A stretch of DNA of 64,000 bases, taken from positions 30,349-94,348 of the forward strand of contig CAZPMN010000009.1 of NCBI GenBank assembly GCA_964587835.1, in the 5' to 3' direction. Positions 1-7,083 of this stretch are shown piece after piece; the stretch's first letter is position 1, and every line of letters begins with the position of its first letter. Source of the stretch: Erginobacter sp964587835. GTDB lineage: Bacteria; Auribacterota; Erginobacteria; Erginobacterales; Erginobacteraceae. The position numbers were made by a program, and so were the translations under genes. The notes below the pieces were generated by a model, which had not been told where the DNA came from, did no database searches, and worked only from the letters and a program-made list of their open reading frames with translations.

Positions 1-1109
1 GGGGTGTCGGGGGGAGGAAACTGAAAGGAAATCTCCACCCCAGGCAGGATTGTTTTGCCTGCGATCTCCAAGCCGATCGGGTAGAGGGGGGTGCCGGTAT
101 GGAGATAATTCCGCACGTACCAGTATCCCCCCACCGCCAGGGCGACCAGGAGCAGGAGAGAGATAAAGCCTACCCCTCGCAATACGCTAACGGCATTTCT
201 CCTCTGCCGCCCGGCCGCCCGACACCAGAAAAATATCAGGACAGCCGGAACCAGGAGCCAGAGAACCACCGCCGTTCCCTTGGCGCCGGCGGCCAGCCCC
301 AGGCCGCAACCGAGCGCCGGAAGCAATCGGAAGGGGTGGCGCCCGTTTGCCAGATCTCGGGCGGCATAGGCGGTAATCGCGAACAGGGCGATATAGAAGG
401 AGGCGACCGACGCCCCTATGTAGAGATTGGCGGCGTGGCAGATGACGTTGGGAACGAAAAGGTAAAGAACGGCGGCCAGGATCGCCGAAAGCCGTCGCGC
501 CCCCAGGAACCGGGCCAGGGATACTATCCCCAGGCAGCCAAGGGGGACGATGGTCAGGTTGATACCGTTGAGGAGGCGGCTGACCGGAACCGCCCGGAGG
601 AAGAGGAAGCCGATGCATTCGACCCCCTTGGCGTAACCGTTCCAGGCATAACAGATGAGATCATTCCAGAAGGGCTCCGGGTCGGCGGTAATCCAGTGAA
701 TCCGGCCGGCCAAGGCCCAGAAATGGAGAGCGGGGTTATGGTACCATAGCCCGTCGTTCTCCGCATCCGGTAGGATATAGGCCACCGCCCAGAGCAAGAG
801 ATAAAAAATAACGCCGGAGACCAGCACCCAGCGTGCGGAACCCGGAAGCGGCTCCCGGGATCGGCCGGGCGCCGGTGGTCTAAGACTCCAGCCATAAAGG
901 ACACCGGTCAGGATAGAGAGAATAATAACAAACCGGGCCAGCGATGGGGAGAGATTCAACCCCATCCGTCCGCAGAGGATGGTAAGAATCGTGGCACTCC
1001 CGTAAGAAAGCAGTGCTCCCGCCAGGAGAGGGAGCACCCCGGGACTAGCAACCGGCGCAAGAACGGAACTTGGAGCAGACCGGATGGTTGTCTGGCGGCC
1101 GGGGACCAT
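1..1109 (-). CDS. GT-C-like multi-pass membrane protein, 3' end outside window
   Basis: An open minus-strand frame runs from an ATG at 1109 off the left edge, giving 369 residues without a stop. I translated it directly. It is strongly hydrophobic, with about eight to nine membrane segments. After the first segments there is an acidic loop (PDAENDGLWYHNP, about residues 114-126), the layout of GT-C/PMT-type glycosyltransferases that use polyprenyl-phosphate sugars. A later GLAAGAKGTAVVL stretch resembles the conserved lysine region of that group. It starts 6 bases after the stop of the lipoprotein gene upstream, so it is probably the next gene of the same operon. A likely role is transfer of a sugar on the outer face of the membrane. 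Family assignment is by pattern only, and the C-terminal periplasmic part is not visible. Confidence 0.72.
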   Translation of the reverse strand, partial: MVPGRQTTIRSAPSSVLAPVASPGVLPLLAGALLSYGSATILTILCGRMGLNLSPSLARFVIILSILTGVLYGWSLRPPAPGRSREPLPGSARWVLVSGVIFYLLLWAVAYILPDAENDGLWYHNPALHFWALAGRIHWITADPEPFWNDLICYAWNGYAKGVECIGFLFLRAVPVSRLLNGINLTIVPLGCLGIVSLARFLGARRLSAILAAVLYLFVPNVICHAANLYIGASVASFYIALFAITAYAARDLANGRHPFRLLPALGCGLGLAAGAKGTAVVLWLLVPAVLIFFWCRAAGRQRRNAVSVLRGVGFISLLLLVALAVGGYWYVRNYLHTGTPLYPIGLEIAGKTILPGVEISFQFPPPDT

Positions 1110-1114
1110 CGGTG

Positions 1115-2302
1115 CTAAGGCCTCGGTCCGGCGGCCTCCAGAGTCCCGATCCGGAAGAGCGGGCCGGCTTTCTTCTCCTCCCGGTCGTAAAAGAGAGCGG
1201 TTAGATCGTAGGAGACCGAAGCCAGGGCCAGGTCCCGGGTGACGACAACCGGCTCCCCCGCTTTCCAGCCCGAGGTCTCCGGGTAAACCGGGAAGAACCA
1301 CTCCTCGCTCCTTTTCCCCGCCTTCCTTCTTTCCTCGGAGAGAACGCCGATGTCTTCCTGCGCCACCGCCCCGTAAAGGGTCAGCCAGTAGTCCCGGTCG
1401 ACCGCCCGGGTGGACCGAAAGAGGAGCTGCAGCCGGCCGTGACCCGGGAAGGGCCGGTCCAGCCTGGCTCCCAGGTACTCGATCCCTTCGGCAACCTCAG
1501 CGAGAGCGGGGAGACCGGATATGACCTCCCGGTACCGTTCCCGCACCAGCTCCCCCCGGGCTCCGGTCCGGGCGTGGCAGCAGGAAAGCAACTCGTTCAA
1601 CCGGAAGGGATCGTCCTCGGTCCTGACCTCATCTTCAGAGACCGGAAGTTCCTGGATCTTGCGCATCCTCCCCAGGGGCAGCTGGTTCCCGTAACGGCCC
1701 CGGGCGCTGTCCATATTAATCCGCAGTTCGTAGGCAAGATCCGGAGCCTCGATATCCTCCCGGACCACAATGAACCCGCCCTCCGGCCAGAACCGGGTCG
1801 GCGGCAGGGGGTTGAAATGCCACCACTGGTAGCCTTTCTCCTGCCAGGGCTCGGGGAGAAGGGAAGGATCGGGCAGACGCCCCTCGATGGTGATCCCGTA
1901 GTCCGCGGCCAGCCGGCCGGTGACGCGGAAAAGTAGGTAGATGCGGTAGCGGTCCTTCCCGATTTTATCGAAGTCGAATCCCCAGAGTTCCAGTTCCTCG
2001 GAGAGTCGGCCGATCACCCCCCCCTCCCCCTCGAGTTGAGCGGCCAAGCGGCCCCACTTCTTCTCCAGGGCTTCTTCCACCCGCTCCGATTTTTTCAGGG
2101 CCACGGCGTAGTTGGCCCTGGTCTCGTTGAGAGAGATCAGGTCCCGGGCCGCCTCGATCTCCCCCAGGTAGGCCGCTTCGTCGTAGATCAGAGGGGGAAA
2201 CGAGTAATCGTCTTTCTCCGGCGAGCAACCACCGGCTCCGAAGAGAAGAGCGGCGATCCCGCCCAGGCAGATGATTTTCCGCAGAGTTCTTTGCTTGATC
2301 AC
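1115..2302 (-). CDS. Lipoprotein with two copies of an unnamed beta-rich domain (family member 1)
   Basis: A 395-residue predicted lipoprotein: a basic N-terminus, a hydrophobic stretch and a lipobox-like LFGAGGC near residue 25. The GTG at 2302 is preferred because GGGAGG lies 6 bases upstream and the deacetylase stop is 13 bases away; a longer frame to 2374 would overlap that gene. Two domain copies are visible. The second carries the clear signature LTLYGAV, LSEERRKAGKRSEEW, ETSGWKAGE and a final LFYDRE; the first is more diverged (PPTRFWPEGG). The same domain occurs twice in the lipoprotein at 15648-16877. I know no function. The W..GE...Y.l..lYD rhythm recalls beta-sandwich domains at the C-termini of GT-C proteins, which suggests sugar or envelope binding. 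Confidence 0.75.
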   Translation of the reverse strand: MIKQRTLRKIICLGGIAALLFGAGGCSPEKDDYSFPPLIYDEAAYLGEIEAARDLISLNETRANYAVALKKSERVEEALEKKWGRLAAQLEGEGGVIGRLSEELELWGFDFDKIGKDRYRIYLLFRVTGRLAADYGITIEGRLPDPSLLPEPWQEKGYQWWHFNPLPPTRFWPEGGFIVVREDIEAPDLAYELRINMDSARGRYGNQLPLGRMRKIQELPVSEDEVRTEDDPFRLNELLSCCHARTGARGELVRERYREVISGLPALAEVAEGIEYLGARLDRPFPGHGRLQLLFRSTRAVDRDYWLTLYGAVAQEDIGVLSEERRKAGKRSEEWFFPVYPETSGWKAGEPVVVTRDLALASVSYDLTALFYDREEKKAGPLFRIGTLEAAGPRP

Positions 2303-2315
2303 AACCAGCCTCCCG

Positions 2316-3197
2316 TTAAATTGTTTTCTCCCCTTGATCGGGACTTCCCTCTTCACACCGGCGGAGGAACTCATCCGCCAATCGACCCATAGTCAGAAAG
2401 GTTTGAGTCCGGCAGAGCCATTCCAGCTTCCCCGAGGTGGAGTTCAGGTTGCAGTAGCTTTTAAACCGCCGCAGGGGGCTCAGTTCCAGCTGAGGCTGGG
2501 AGACGTCGAGATCCCGCGGATGAACGTAGATGATCAGGGGCCGGGACTGGCGGTAGAGGCGCTCCACCCCCCAGCAGAGAAGCCACTGCGGGGTCAGCCG
2601 GAGATACCCGCCCCCGAAGAGGTGAAGCCGTTTCCCGCAAAACTTGATGATCGACTGCGGAAATTCAACCAGGGGTCCGGAAGAGGTCTCGATCAGGTGC
2701 GGTTCGGGGCGAGCGCCGCCGATCCCCCCATGGCTGCGGTGGCAGGGAAAGACGCTGGAATCGTAGTCAAAGCCGGCCGCCCGGATCTCCTCGAAGGCCC
2801 AGCCGGTCCCGCGCTTGATCCCGAACCCCGGCGCCCGGAACCCCCGGATCGGGCGGCCCGTGATCTCTTCCAGCACCGACTTGCCCCGGCGAATGTCCTC
2901 CCGGAAGTCCGCCGGGCCGGCGGAGTAGGGCAGGAGGTGGGCGTAGCCGTGGCAGGCGATCTCGTGGCCGGCATCCCGGCAGATGCGGACCAGATCCGGA
3001 TTCCTCTCCGCTTCCCAGCCCAACCAGAAGAAGGTTCCCGAAACCCGGTGCCGGCCCAGGATAGCCAGGATCTGTTCAAGCGCGGGCCCCAGGCGGGATT
3101 CCAGACCCGGCCAGTCCGCAAGTGGCGGCGTGGCGCTGGAGTCCAGGATATGGAACCAGTCCTCAACGTCAACGGTCAGTACAGCTGTTCTCATCAC
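2316..3197 (-). CDS. Polysaccharide deacetylase, DUF3473 (exosortase-locus) type
   Basis: A 293-residue NodB-fold deacetylase expected to remove N- or O-acetyl groups from the exopolysaccharide. Family motifs appear in order: DVEDWF near residue 10 (metal-binding Asp), TFFWLGW, HEIACHGYAH (metal-binding His pair), FRAPGFG, and a C-terminal part with GGGYLRL and YVHPRDLD typical of the PEP-CTERM/exosortase-associated DUF3473 subgroup. No signal peptide is visible, so it probably works in the cytoplasm or at the inner membrane. The start may be the GTG at 3197 or the ATG three bases further on; neither has a well-placed ribosome site. It follows the formyltransferase stop by 2 bases and precedes a lipoprotein gene by 13, so translation of the three is probably linked. 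Confidence 0.9.
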   Translation of the reverse strand: MMRTAVLTVDVEDWFHILDSSATPPLADWPGLESRLGPALEQILAILGRHRVSGTFFWLGWEAERNPDLVRICRDAGHEIACHGYAHLLPYSAGPADFREDIRRGKSVLEEITGRPIRGFRAPGFGIKRGTGWAFEEIRAAGFDYDSSVFPCHRSHGGIGGARPEPHLIETSSGPLVEFPQSIIKFCGKRLHLFGGGYLRLTPQWLLCWGVERLYRQSRPLIIYVHPRDLDVSQPQLELSPLRRFKSYCNLNSTSGKLEWLCRTQTFLTMGRLADEFLRRCEEGSPDQGEKTI

Positions 3198-3199
3198 CG

Positions 3200-3982
3200 C
3201 TAAAAAAATCTCCGGCCTGCTCTTATAAAAGCTTTCCGGTCCCGGGCAGTGGGGAAGGAGAAGTAGGTGGAATCATCCTCCCGGTTCGGCCGGCGCTCAG
3301 CCCGGCCTTCTTTGATCAGCCGGATTGCCACGATCAGTAGCTCCGCCCCGACCGCCTTGGTCTTTCGAACCAGGGAATCCCAGGTATCATCCGGGGTGAT
3401 CACGACCTCGCGCTGGAGGATGATATCCCCGTCGTCAAGCTTGGCCGCCAGCTCGTGAACCGTCGCGGCGGTCTTGCTCTCGCCGTTTTTCAGAACCCAA
3501 AAGGCCGGCATCAGACCGCGGTAACGGGGAAGCGGCGCCCCGTGAACATTGATGCAGCCGAGGGGAATCCTCTCCCGGACAGCCTTGCCGATAATCTGCG
3601 GACAGCTGATGGAGATCAACAGCTCCGGCCGGTGGCGGGTCAGAAGATCCTGAAATTCATCGCTCTTCACACGGGCAACCTCGTAATAGGGGACACCGAA
3701 GGCCCCGGCCACCTGGGAGATGGAATAAAAGGGACCGTCAGCCCCGGGCCGGGTCAGGCGGGCCAGGACCGCAGCCCGGACCACCCGCCATCCCATAATG
3801 GCCGTTCCCCGAAAGCCGAAGAGGCGCAGGTGCTTGAACAACCCCCGCAGGGGACCGCCGTGAGTGCTCATTGCCGGGGAGGAGACGATGGCGACAACTT
3901 CTTCCGGGCACTCCCGGCAGACCCGGGCGAAGGATTGCGGCAGGTAGAGCCCCTCGTTCTGAGTCAGAATGATTATTCGCAT
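3200..3982 (-). CDS. Formyltransferase-family enzyme (sugar N-formyltransferase-like)
   Basis: A 260-residue protein with the formyltransferase core: INVHGAPLPRYRG near residues 144-156 contains the catalytic Asn and His, and LDDGDIIL near 182-189 supplies the catalytic Asp. This is the N-H-D triad of the methionyl-tRNA/sugar formyltransferase superfamily, which uses 10-formyl-tetrahydrofolate. The C-terminal domain of tRNA-Met enzymes is missing or very short, and the gene lies between a GT4 and a deacetylase. An N-formylated amino sugar is therefore a more likely product than formyl-methionyl-tRNA; that is inference from context. The start overlaps the GT4 gene by 10 bases, implying translational coupling. 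Confidence 0.82.
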   Translation of the reverse strand: MRIIILTQNEGLYLPQSFARVCRECPEEVVAIVSSPAMSTHGGPLRGLFKHLRLFGFRGTAIMGWRVVRAAVLARLTRPGADGPFYSISQVAGAFGVPYYEVARVKSDEFQDLLTRHRPELLISISCPQIIGKAVRERIPLGCINVHGAPLPRYRGLMPAFWVLKNGESKTAATVHELAAKLDDGDIILQREVVITPDDTWDSLVRKTKAVGAELLIVAIRLIKEGRAERRPNREDDSTYFSFPTARDRKAFIRAGRRFF

Positions 3983-5244
3983 TTATTCCCTTCCCTGGTC
4001 ACGGTGGACAAGGTCCGACCGGAAGCGGTCAGTTCAATCAGGCGAAGGTACTTTTCGGCCAGCCGGTCGCGATCGTGATGGCGGGCGACATATTCGCGGC
4101 CGGCCCGACCGAACTTCCGCTTCTCTTCGGGGTGGTCGGCCAGAAAGATCAATCCCCGAACCAGGTCGGCCTCGGCTTCCGGCTCGACGCAGATTCCCGC
4201 CCCGGCCCGCGCGGTCAGTTCCGCGGCGGCACCGGCCACCCCCATAATCACCGGCCTCTCCATCGCCGCCGCCTCGAAGAATTTCGAGGGGAGAACCGTC
4301 TTGAATAGTTCGCTCTTTTTCAAGTGGGCGAGGCAGGCGTCCGAGGCGGCGATCAAGCCGGGGATCTCCTCCTTCGGGCGCCGGCCGGAGAAGACCACGT
4401 TATCGAGGCCTCCCCCACGGCAGGTCTCCTCCAAGGCCTCCCGGATCGCCCCGCCCCCGACCAGCACAAAAACGATGTCCTCCCTTCCCCGCTCCCTGAG
4501 CAGGTGGGCCGCCCGGGGCACCACTTCCAGGCCGGAACAGAGCCCGAGGGTCCCGATATATGAGCAGACGAATTTATCCGCCACCCCAAGAACCCTCCGC
4601 AGGGACGGATCGGCGGGGCGGGGGGAGAAAAATTCAAGGTCGGCTCCGTTGGGGATGACTTCCACTTTGCCGCGGGGAACCCCGAGCCGGACCAGGTTGT
4701 CCCGATACCCCTCCCCGACGGCCACAATCCGGTCCGCGCCGGCGTACATCCGCCGGGCCAGCCCGCCGAGGAGACGGAGCAGGCGGCGGTTATTCATCGC
4801 CCCGATGGCGACTATGGTCTCCGGCCAGAGGTCGCGGATCTCCAGGATGAAGGGGACCCGCCGCAGCCGCGAGGAGATCAGGCCGGCCCAGCCGCAGAAG
4901 AACTGGGGCGAGGTGGCGATCATAACCGCCGGCCGGGGCAGAAACAGCTCGGCGATCACCGCCGAGGCCAGATAGGAGAGGAAGTTGAGGATGCGCCGGA
5001 CGGTCCCCCGGTTAGGGGCCAGGTAAGTCCAGACCCGGATTACCTCGATCCCGTCCACGATTTCCCGGGAACGGATCCGGTTGCGGTAACCGGGATATAC
5101 CTTCCCGTCGGGGACGTTGGGGGCGCAGGTGATCACGGTTACCCGGTGTCCGGCCCGCACCCACCGGCGGCAATTCTCGTAGGTCCGCGAGGCGGGGGCG
5201 TTCCCCTCCGGGGGAAAGTAGTGAGAAAAGAAAAGTATATGCAT
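3973..5244 (-). CDS. Glycosyltransferase, GT4 (WbuB-like)
   Basis: A 423-residue GT-B enzyme. It begins MHILFFSHYFPPEGNAP, has the mid-protein IRDLWPETIVAIG typical of WbuB-like transferases, VIPNGADLEFF at the start of the C-terminal Rossmann half, and LPSKFFEAAAMERPVI, the GT4 nucleotide-sugar region; the usual E-x7-E pair is degenerate here. WbuB-like enzymes transfer N-acetyl-fucosamine-type sugars in O-antigen assembly. The exact donor cannot be read from sequence. The ATG at 5244 starts right at the first beta-strand. A 107-base gap holding a long inverted repeat separates it from the heparinase-like gene upstream. The last 10 bases overlap the formyltransferase start. Confidence 0.9.
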   Translation of the reverse strand: MHILFFSHYFPPEGNAPASRTYENCRRWVRAGHRVTVITCAPNVPDGKVYPGYRNRIRSREIVDGIEVIRVWTYLAPNRGTVRRILNFLSYLASAVIAELFLPRPAVMIATSPQFFCGWAGLISSRLRRVPFILEIRDLWPETIVAIGAMNNRRLLRLLGGLARRMYAGADRIVAVGEGYRDNLVRLGVPRGKVEVIPNGADLEFFSPRPADPSLRRVLGVADKFVCSYIGTLGLCSGLEVVPRAAHLLRERGREDIVFVLVGGGAIREALEETCRGGGLDNVVFSGRRPKEEIPGLIAASDACLAHLKKSELFKTVLPSKFFEAAAMERPVIMGVAGAAAELTARAGAGICVEPEAEADLVRGLIFLADHPEEKRKFGRAGREYVARHHDRDRLAEKYLRLIELTASGRTLSTVTREGNKCE

Positions 5245-5276
5245 AATTTAAACCGCTTACTTGCCAAGTATATTTA

Positions 5277-5346
5277 AACCACAGAGAAGACAGAGACAAG
5301 AGTCAGGAAAATCATATTCTCAATGCTCTCTGTGATCTCTGTGGTT
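5277..5346. repeat. AACCACAGAGA-type inverted repeat
   Basis: Two 20-base arms (5277-5296 and 5327-5346) are reverse complements with two mismatches, separated by 30 bases. The arms consist of CACAGAGA units. It fills the gap between two same-strand genes. It could form a long hairpin in the mRNA and act as a terminator or stabiliser, but there is no U-tract. I recall similar AACCACAGAG strings in many environmental genomes. Confidence 0.75.
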
Positions 5347-5351
5347 AACAT

Positions 5352-7025
5352 CTATTCAGCGGGGATGATCCGGAAGCCAAATTTCATATTATCTCCCCGG
5401 GCGGAAAATGCCAGCGCTATATTCCCCCGCCGGTCTCCGAAACACGGAGAGTAAAAAGACTTTTCAACTTCCAGGTCGCCGGACCCGGAAAATTCGATCA
5501 AAAACGTCCCGCCGGGATAAGCAATCACGGCCGCCAGGCGGGAAAGGGTCTCCAGCCGGCAGTCGGGGTGGAGATGAACCCGGGAGATCGCCCGGACCGG
5601 GCACGAACCGTGAACCCAGTCTTGCACCGCGATGATTCCACCGGGGTGCCGGGATAAACTCCGCCGGTGGACCGGCGAACCGGCCAGGCGGCGGTAGCCG
5701 TCGTGCCAGCCTTGAAGGGAGAATTCCTCCCGGCCGACCCGGCACTCGACCTGGCGGGGCCGGCCCCGGCGGGCAACCCGGAAAGCACCCCAGAACTCGG
5801 CCTGGTCAACGCCCCCGATCTCCACCGTGTTGTGGGCCCGGGTGGAACGGTCGTAATCCCGTTCCGGGCCGGGTTCGTATCCGGAGACCCCCGAGTCAAC
5901 CACCACCCGCCTCCCCTTCAGCGACAGTTCGAAGGAGAAGATGTCCCCGTGGCCGTGCCCGGGGATATAATCCGGCCCGATTGGGCCGGCGTCGCAGATC
6001 AGGGAGTTGCCATCCCGGTCGCGGAAGCCATAGTAGCCGGACGCCGGCAACTCCCATCCCCCGCACTTCTCCCCCATCGGCTCCAGGCGAAGACCGATCC
6101 TCTCCGCCGCCTGCCTCAGGGCGGCGGGGCCGGGGTAAATATCGAAAGCGCTGTCGTTGAAGAGGGCGATCTCGCCGTCCGGGTGGGAGAGCAGGTCCAG
6201 GGCCCCCAGCATCCTCTCCACCAGCCCGGCCGGCGGGCGGAGCGCCTCCCCTCCCCCGCCGGCAGCCAGCAGGAGCAGCAGCCAAACCGCCCGGAGGTGA
6301 TACATCGGGGAGAGTTCGAAGTGGACTCCATCCGGGAGGACCTGCTCCCCGATCTCCCGCTGGAGGATCCTCGCCCCCCGGCGCCGCCAGCCGGATGCTT
6401 CCTTCCCCCCCAGCACGTTGCCGGCCACCGCCAGGGCGACGGCGTTCTCCAGGAGATGATTGCCGTAAAGGCGGGTCTCCAGGCGGCGGTTCAGCCAGCG
6501 GGCCTGGAAGACGAAGCTCTCCTCCAACTCTTCCCGGAAAGACGGGTCCGCTTTCAGCCGGGGGAAATCCCGCCCGTAAAAAATCCGCGACCAGTTGATC
6601 AGCCGGACTGAGACCGGGTAGGGTTCCCACCCCACCTTCCGGTCGGAGGGGGGGCAACGGCCGATCCAATCCCGAACCGCCAACCGGCAATCCGGGTAAT
6701 TGAGCGACTCCAGCCACTGGAAGTAATGGAGGTTGTATAGCCAGAGCCGAGGAAGGCCTTCCGGAACCCATTCCGGCGGCCAGCCCAGTCGACGCGTCCG
6801 GTTGAGGAAGGTGAACACCCCCTCCCGGAGCCGCCCCGGCGACTGAACCACGGGACCGGAGGGGAGAGCGGAGATCTCCGCGGGGAGCGGCCGGCCCCGG
6901 GGAGAGAATCCGGAAGTGACCTTCCCGATTTGCGGGAGAAAAGGGCGGATTCGATGCCGGACCTGCCCCATCAGCTGCCGTATCCGGAGATAGCGAATCG
7001 TGTGGATGAGGCGAGATAATTTCAC
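5352..7025 (-). CDS. Heparinase II/III-family polysaccharide lyase-like protein
   Basis: A 557-residue protein with the two-part layout of heparinase II/III-like enzymes: an N-terminal helical toroid (RLYGNHLLENAVALAVAG; LSPMYHLRAVW) followed by a beta-sandwich half containing GHGHGDIFSFEL and VVVDSGVSGY, then RSTRAHNTVEIGG. The His, Tyr and Asn residues in these motifs are the expected lyase residues. No export signal is evident, although members found in capsule clusters often lack one. The start is a GTG at 7025 directly before the conserved N-terminus (LIHTIRYLRIRQLMGQ); no strong ribosome site precedes it. It lies 58 bases after the ADH-Gfo fusion gene, a pairing common in exopolysaccharide loci, and may trim or edit the polymer. 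Confidence 0.86.
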   Translation of the reverse strand: MKLSRLIHTIRYLRIRQLMGQVRHRIRPFLPQIGKVTSGFSPRGRPLPAEISALPSGPVVQSPGRLREGVFTFLNRTRRLGWPPEWVPEGLPRLWLYNLHYFQWLESLNYPDCRLAVRDWIGRCPPSDRKVGWEPYPVSVRLINWSRIFYGRDFPRLKADPSFREELEESFVFQARWLNRRLETRLYGNHLLENAVALAVAGNVLGGKEASGWRRRGARILQREIGEQVLPDGVHFELSPMYHLRAVWLLLLLAAGGGGEALRPPAGLVERMLGALDLLSHPDGEIALFNDSAFDIYPGPAALRQAAERIGLRLEPMGEKCGGWELPASGYYGFRDRDGNSLICDAGPIGPDYIPGHGHGDIFSFELSLKGRRVVVDSGVSGYEPGPERDYDRSTRAHNTVEIGGVDQAEFWGAFRVARRGRPRQVECRVGREEFSLQGWHDGYRRLAGSPVHRRSLSRHPGGIIAVQDWVHGSCPVRAISRVHLHPDCRLETLSRLAAVIAYPGGTFLIEFSGSGDLEVEKSFYSPCFGDRRGNIALAFSARGDNMKFGFRIIPAE

Positions 7026-7083
7026 CGATGAATGGCCTGAGGGTCGGGAAGTCCGGCGAGCAGCGCCGGCCGGTGAAAGTTCT

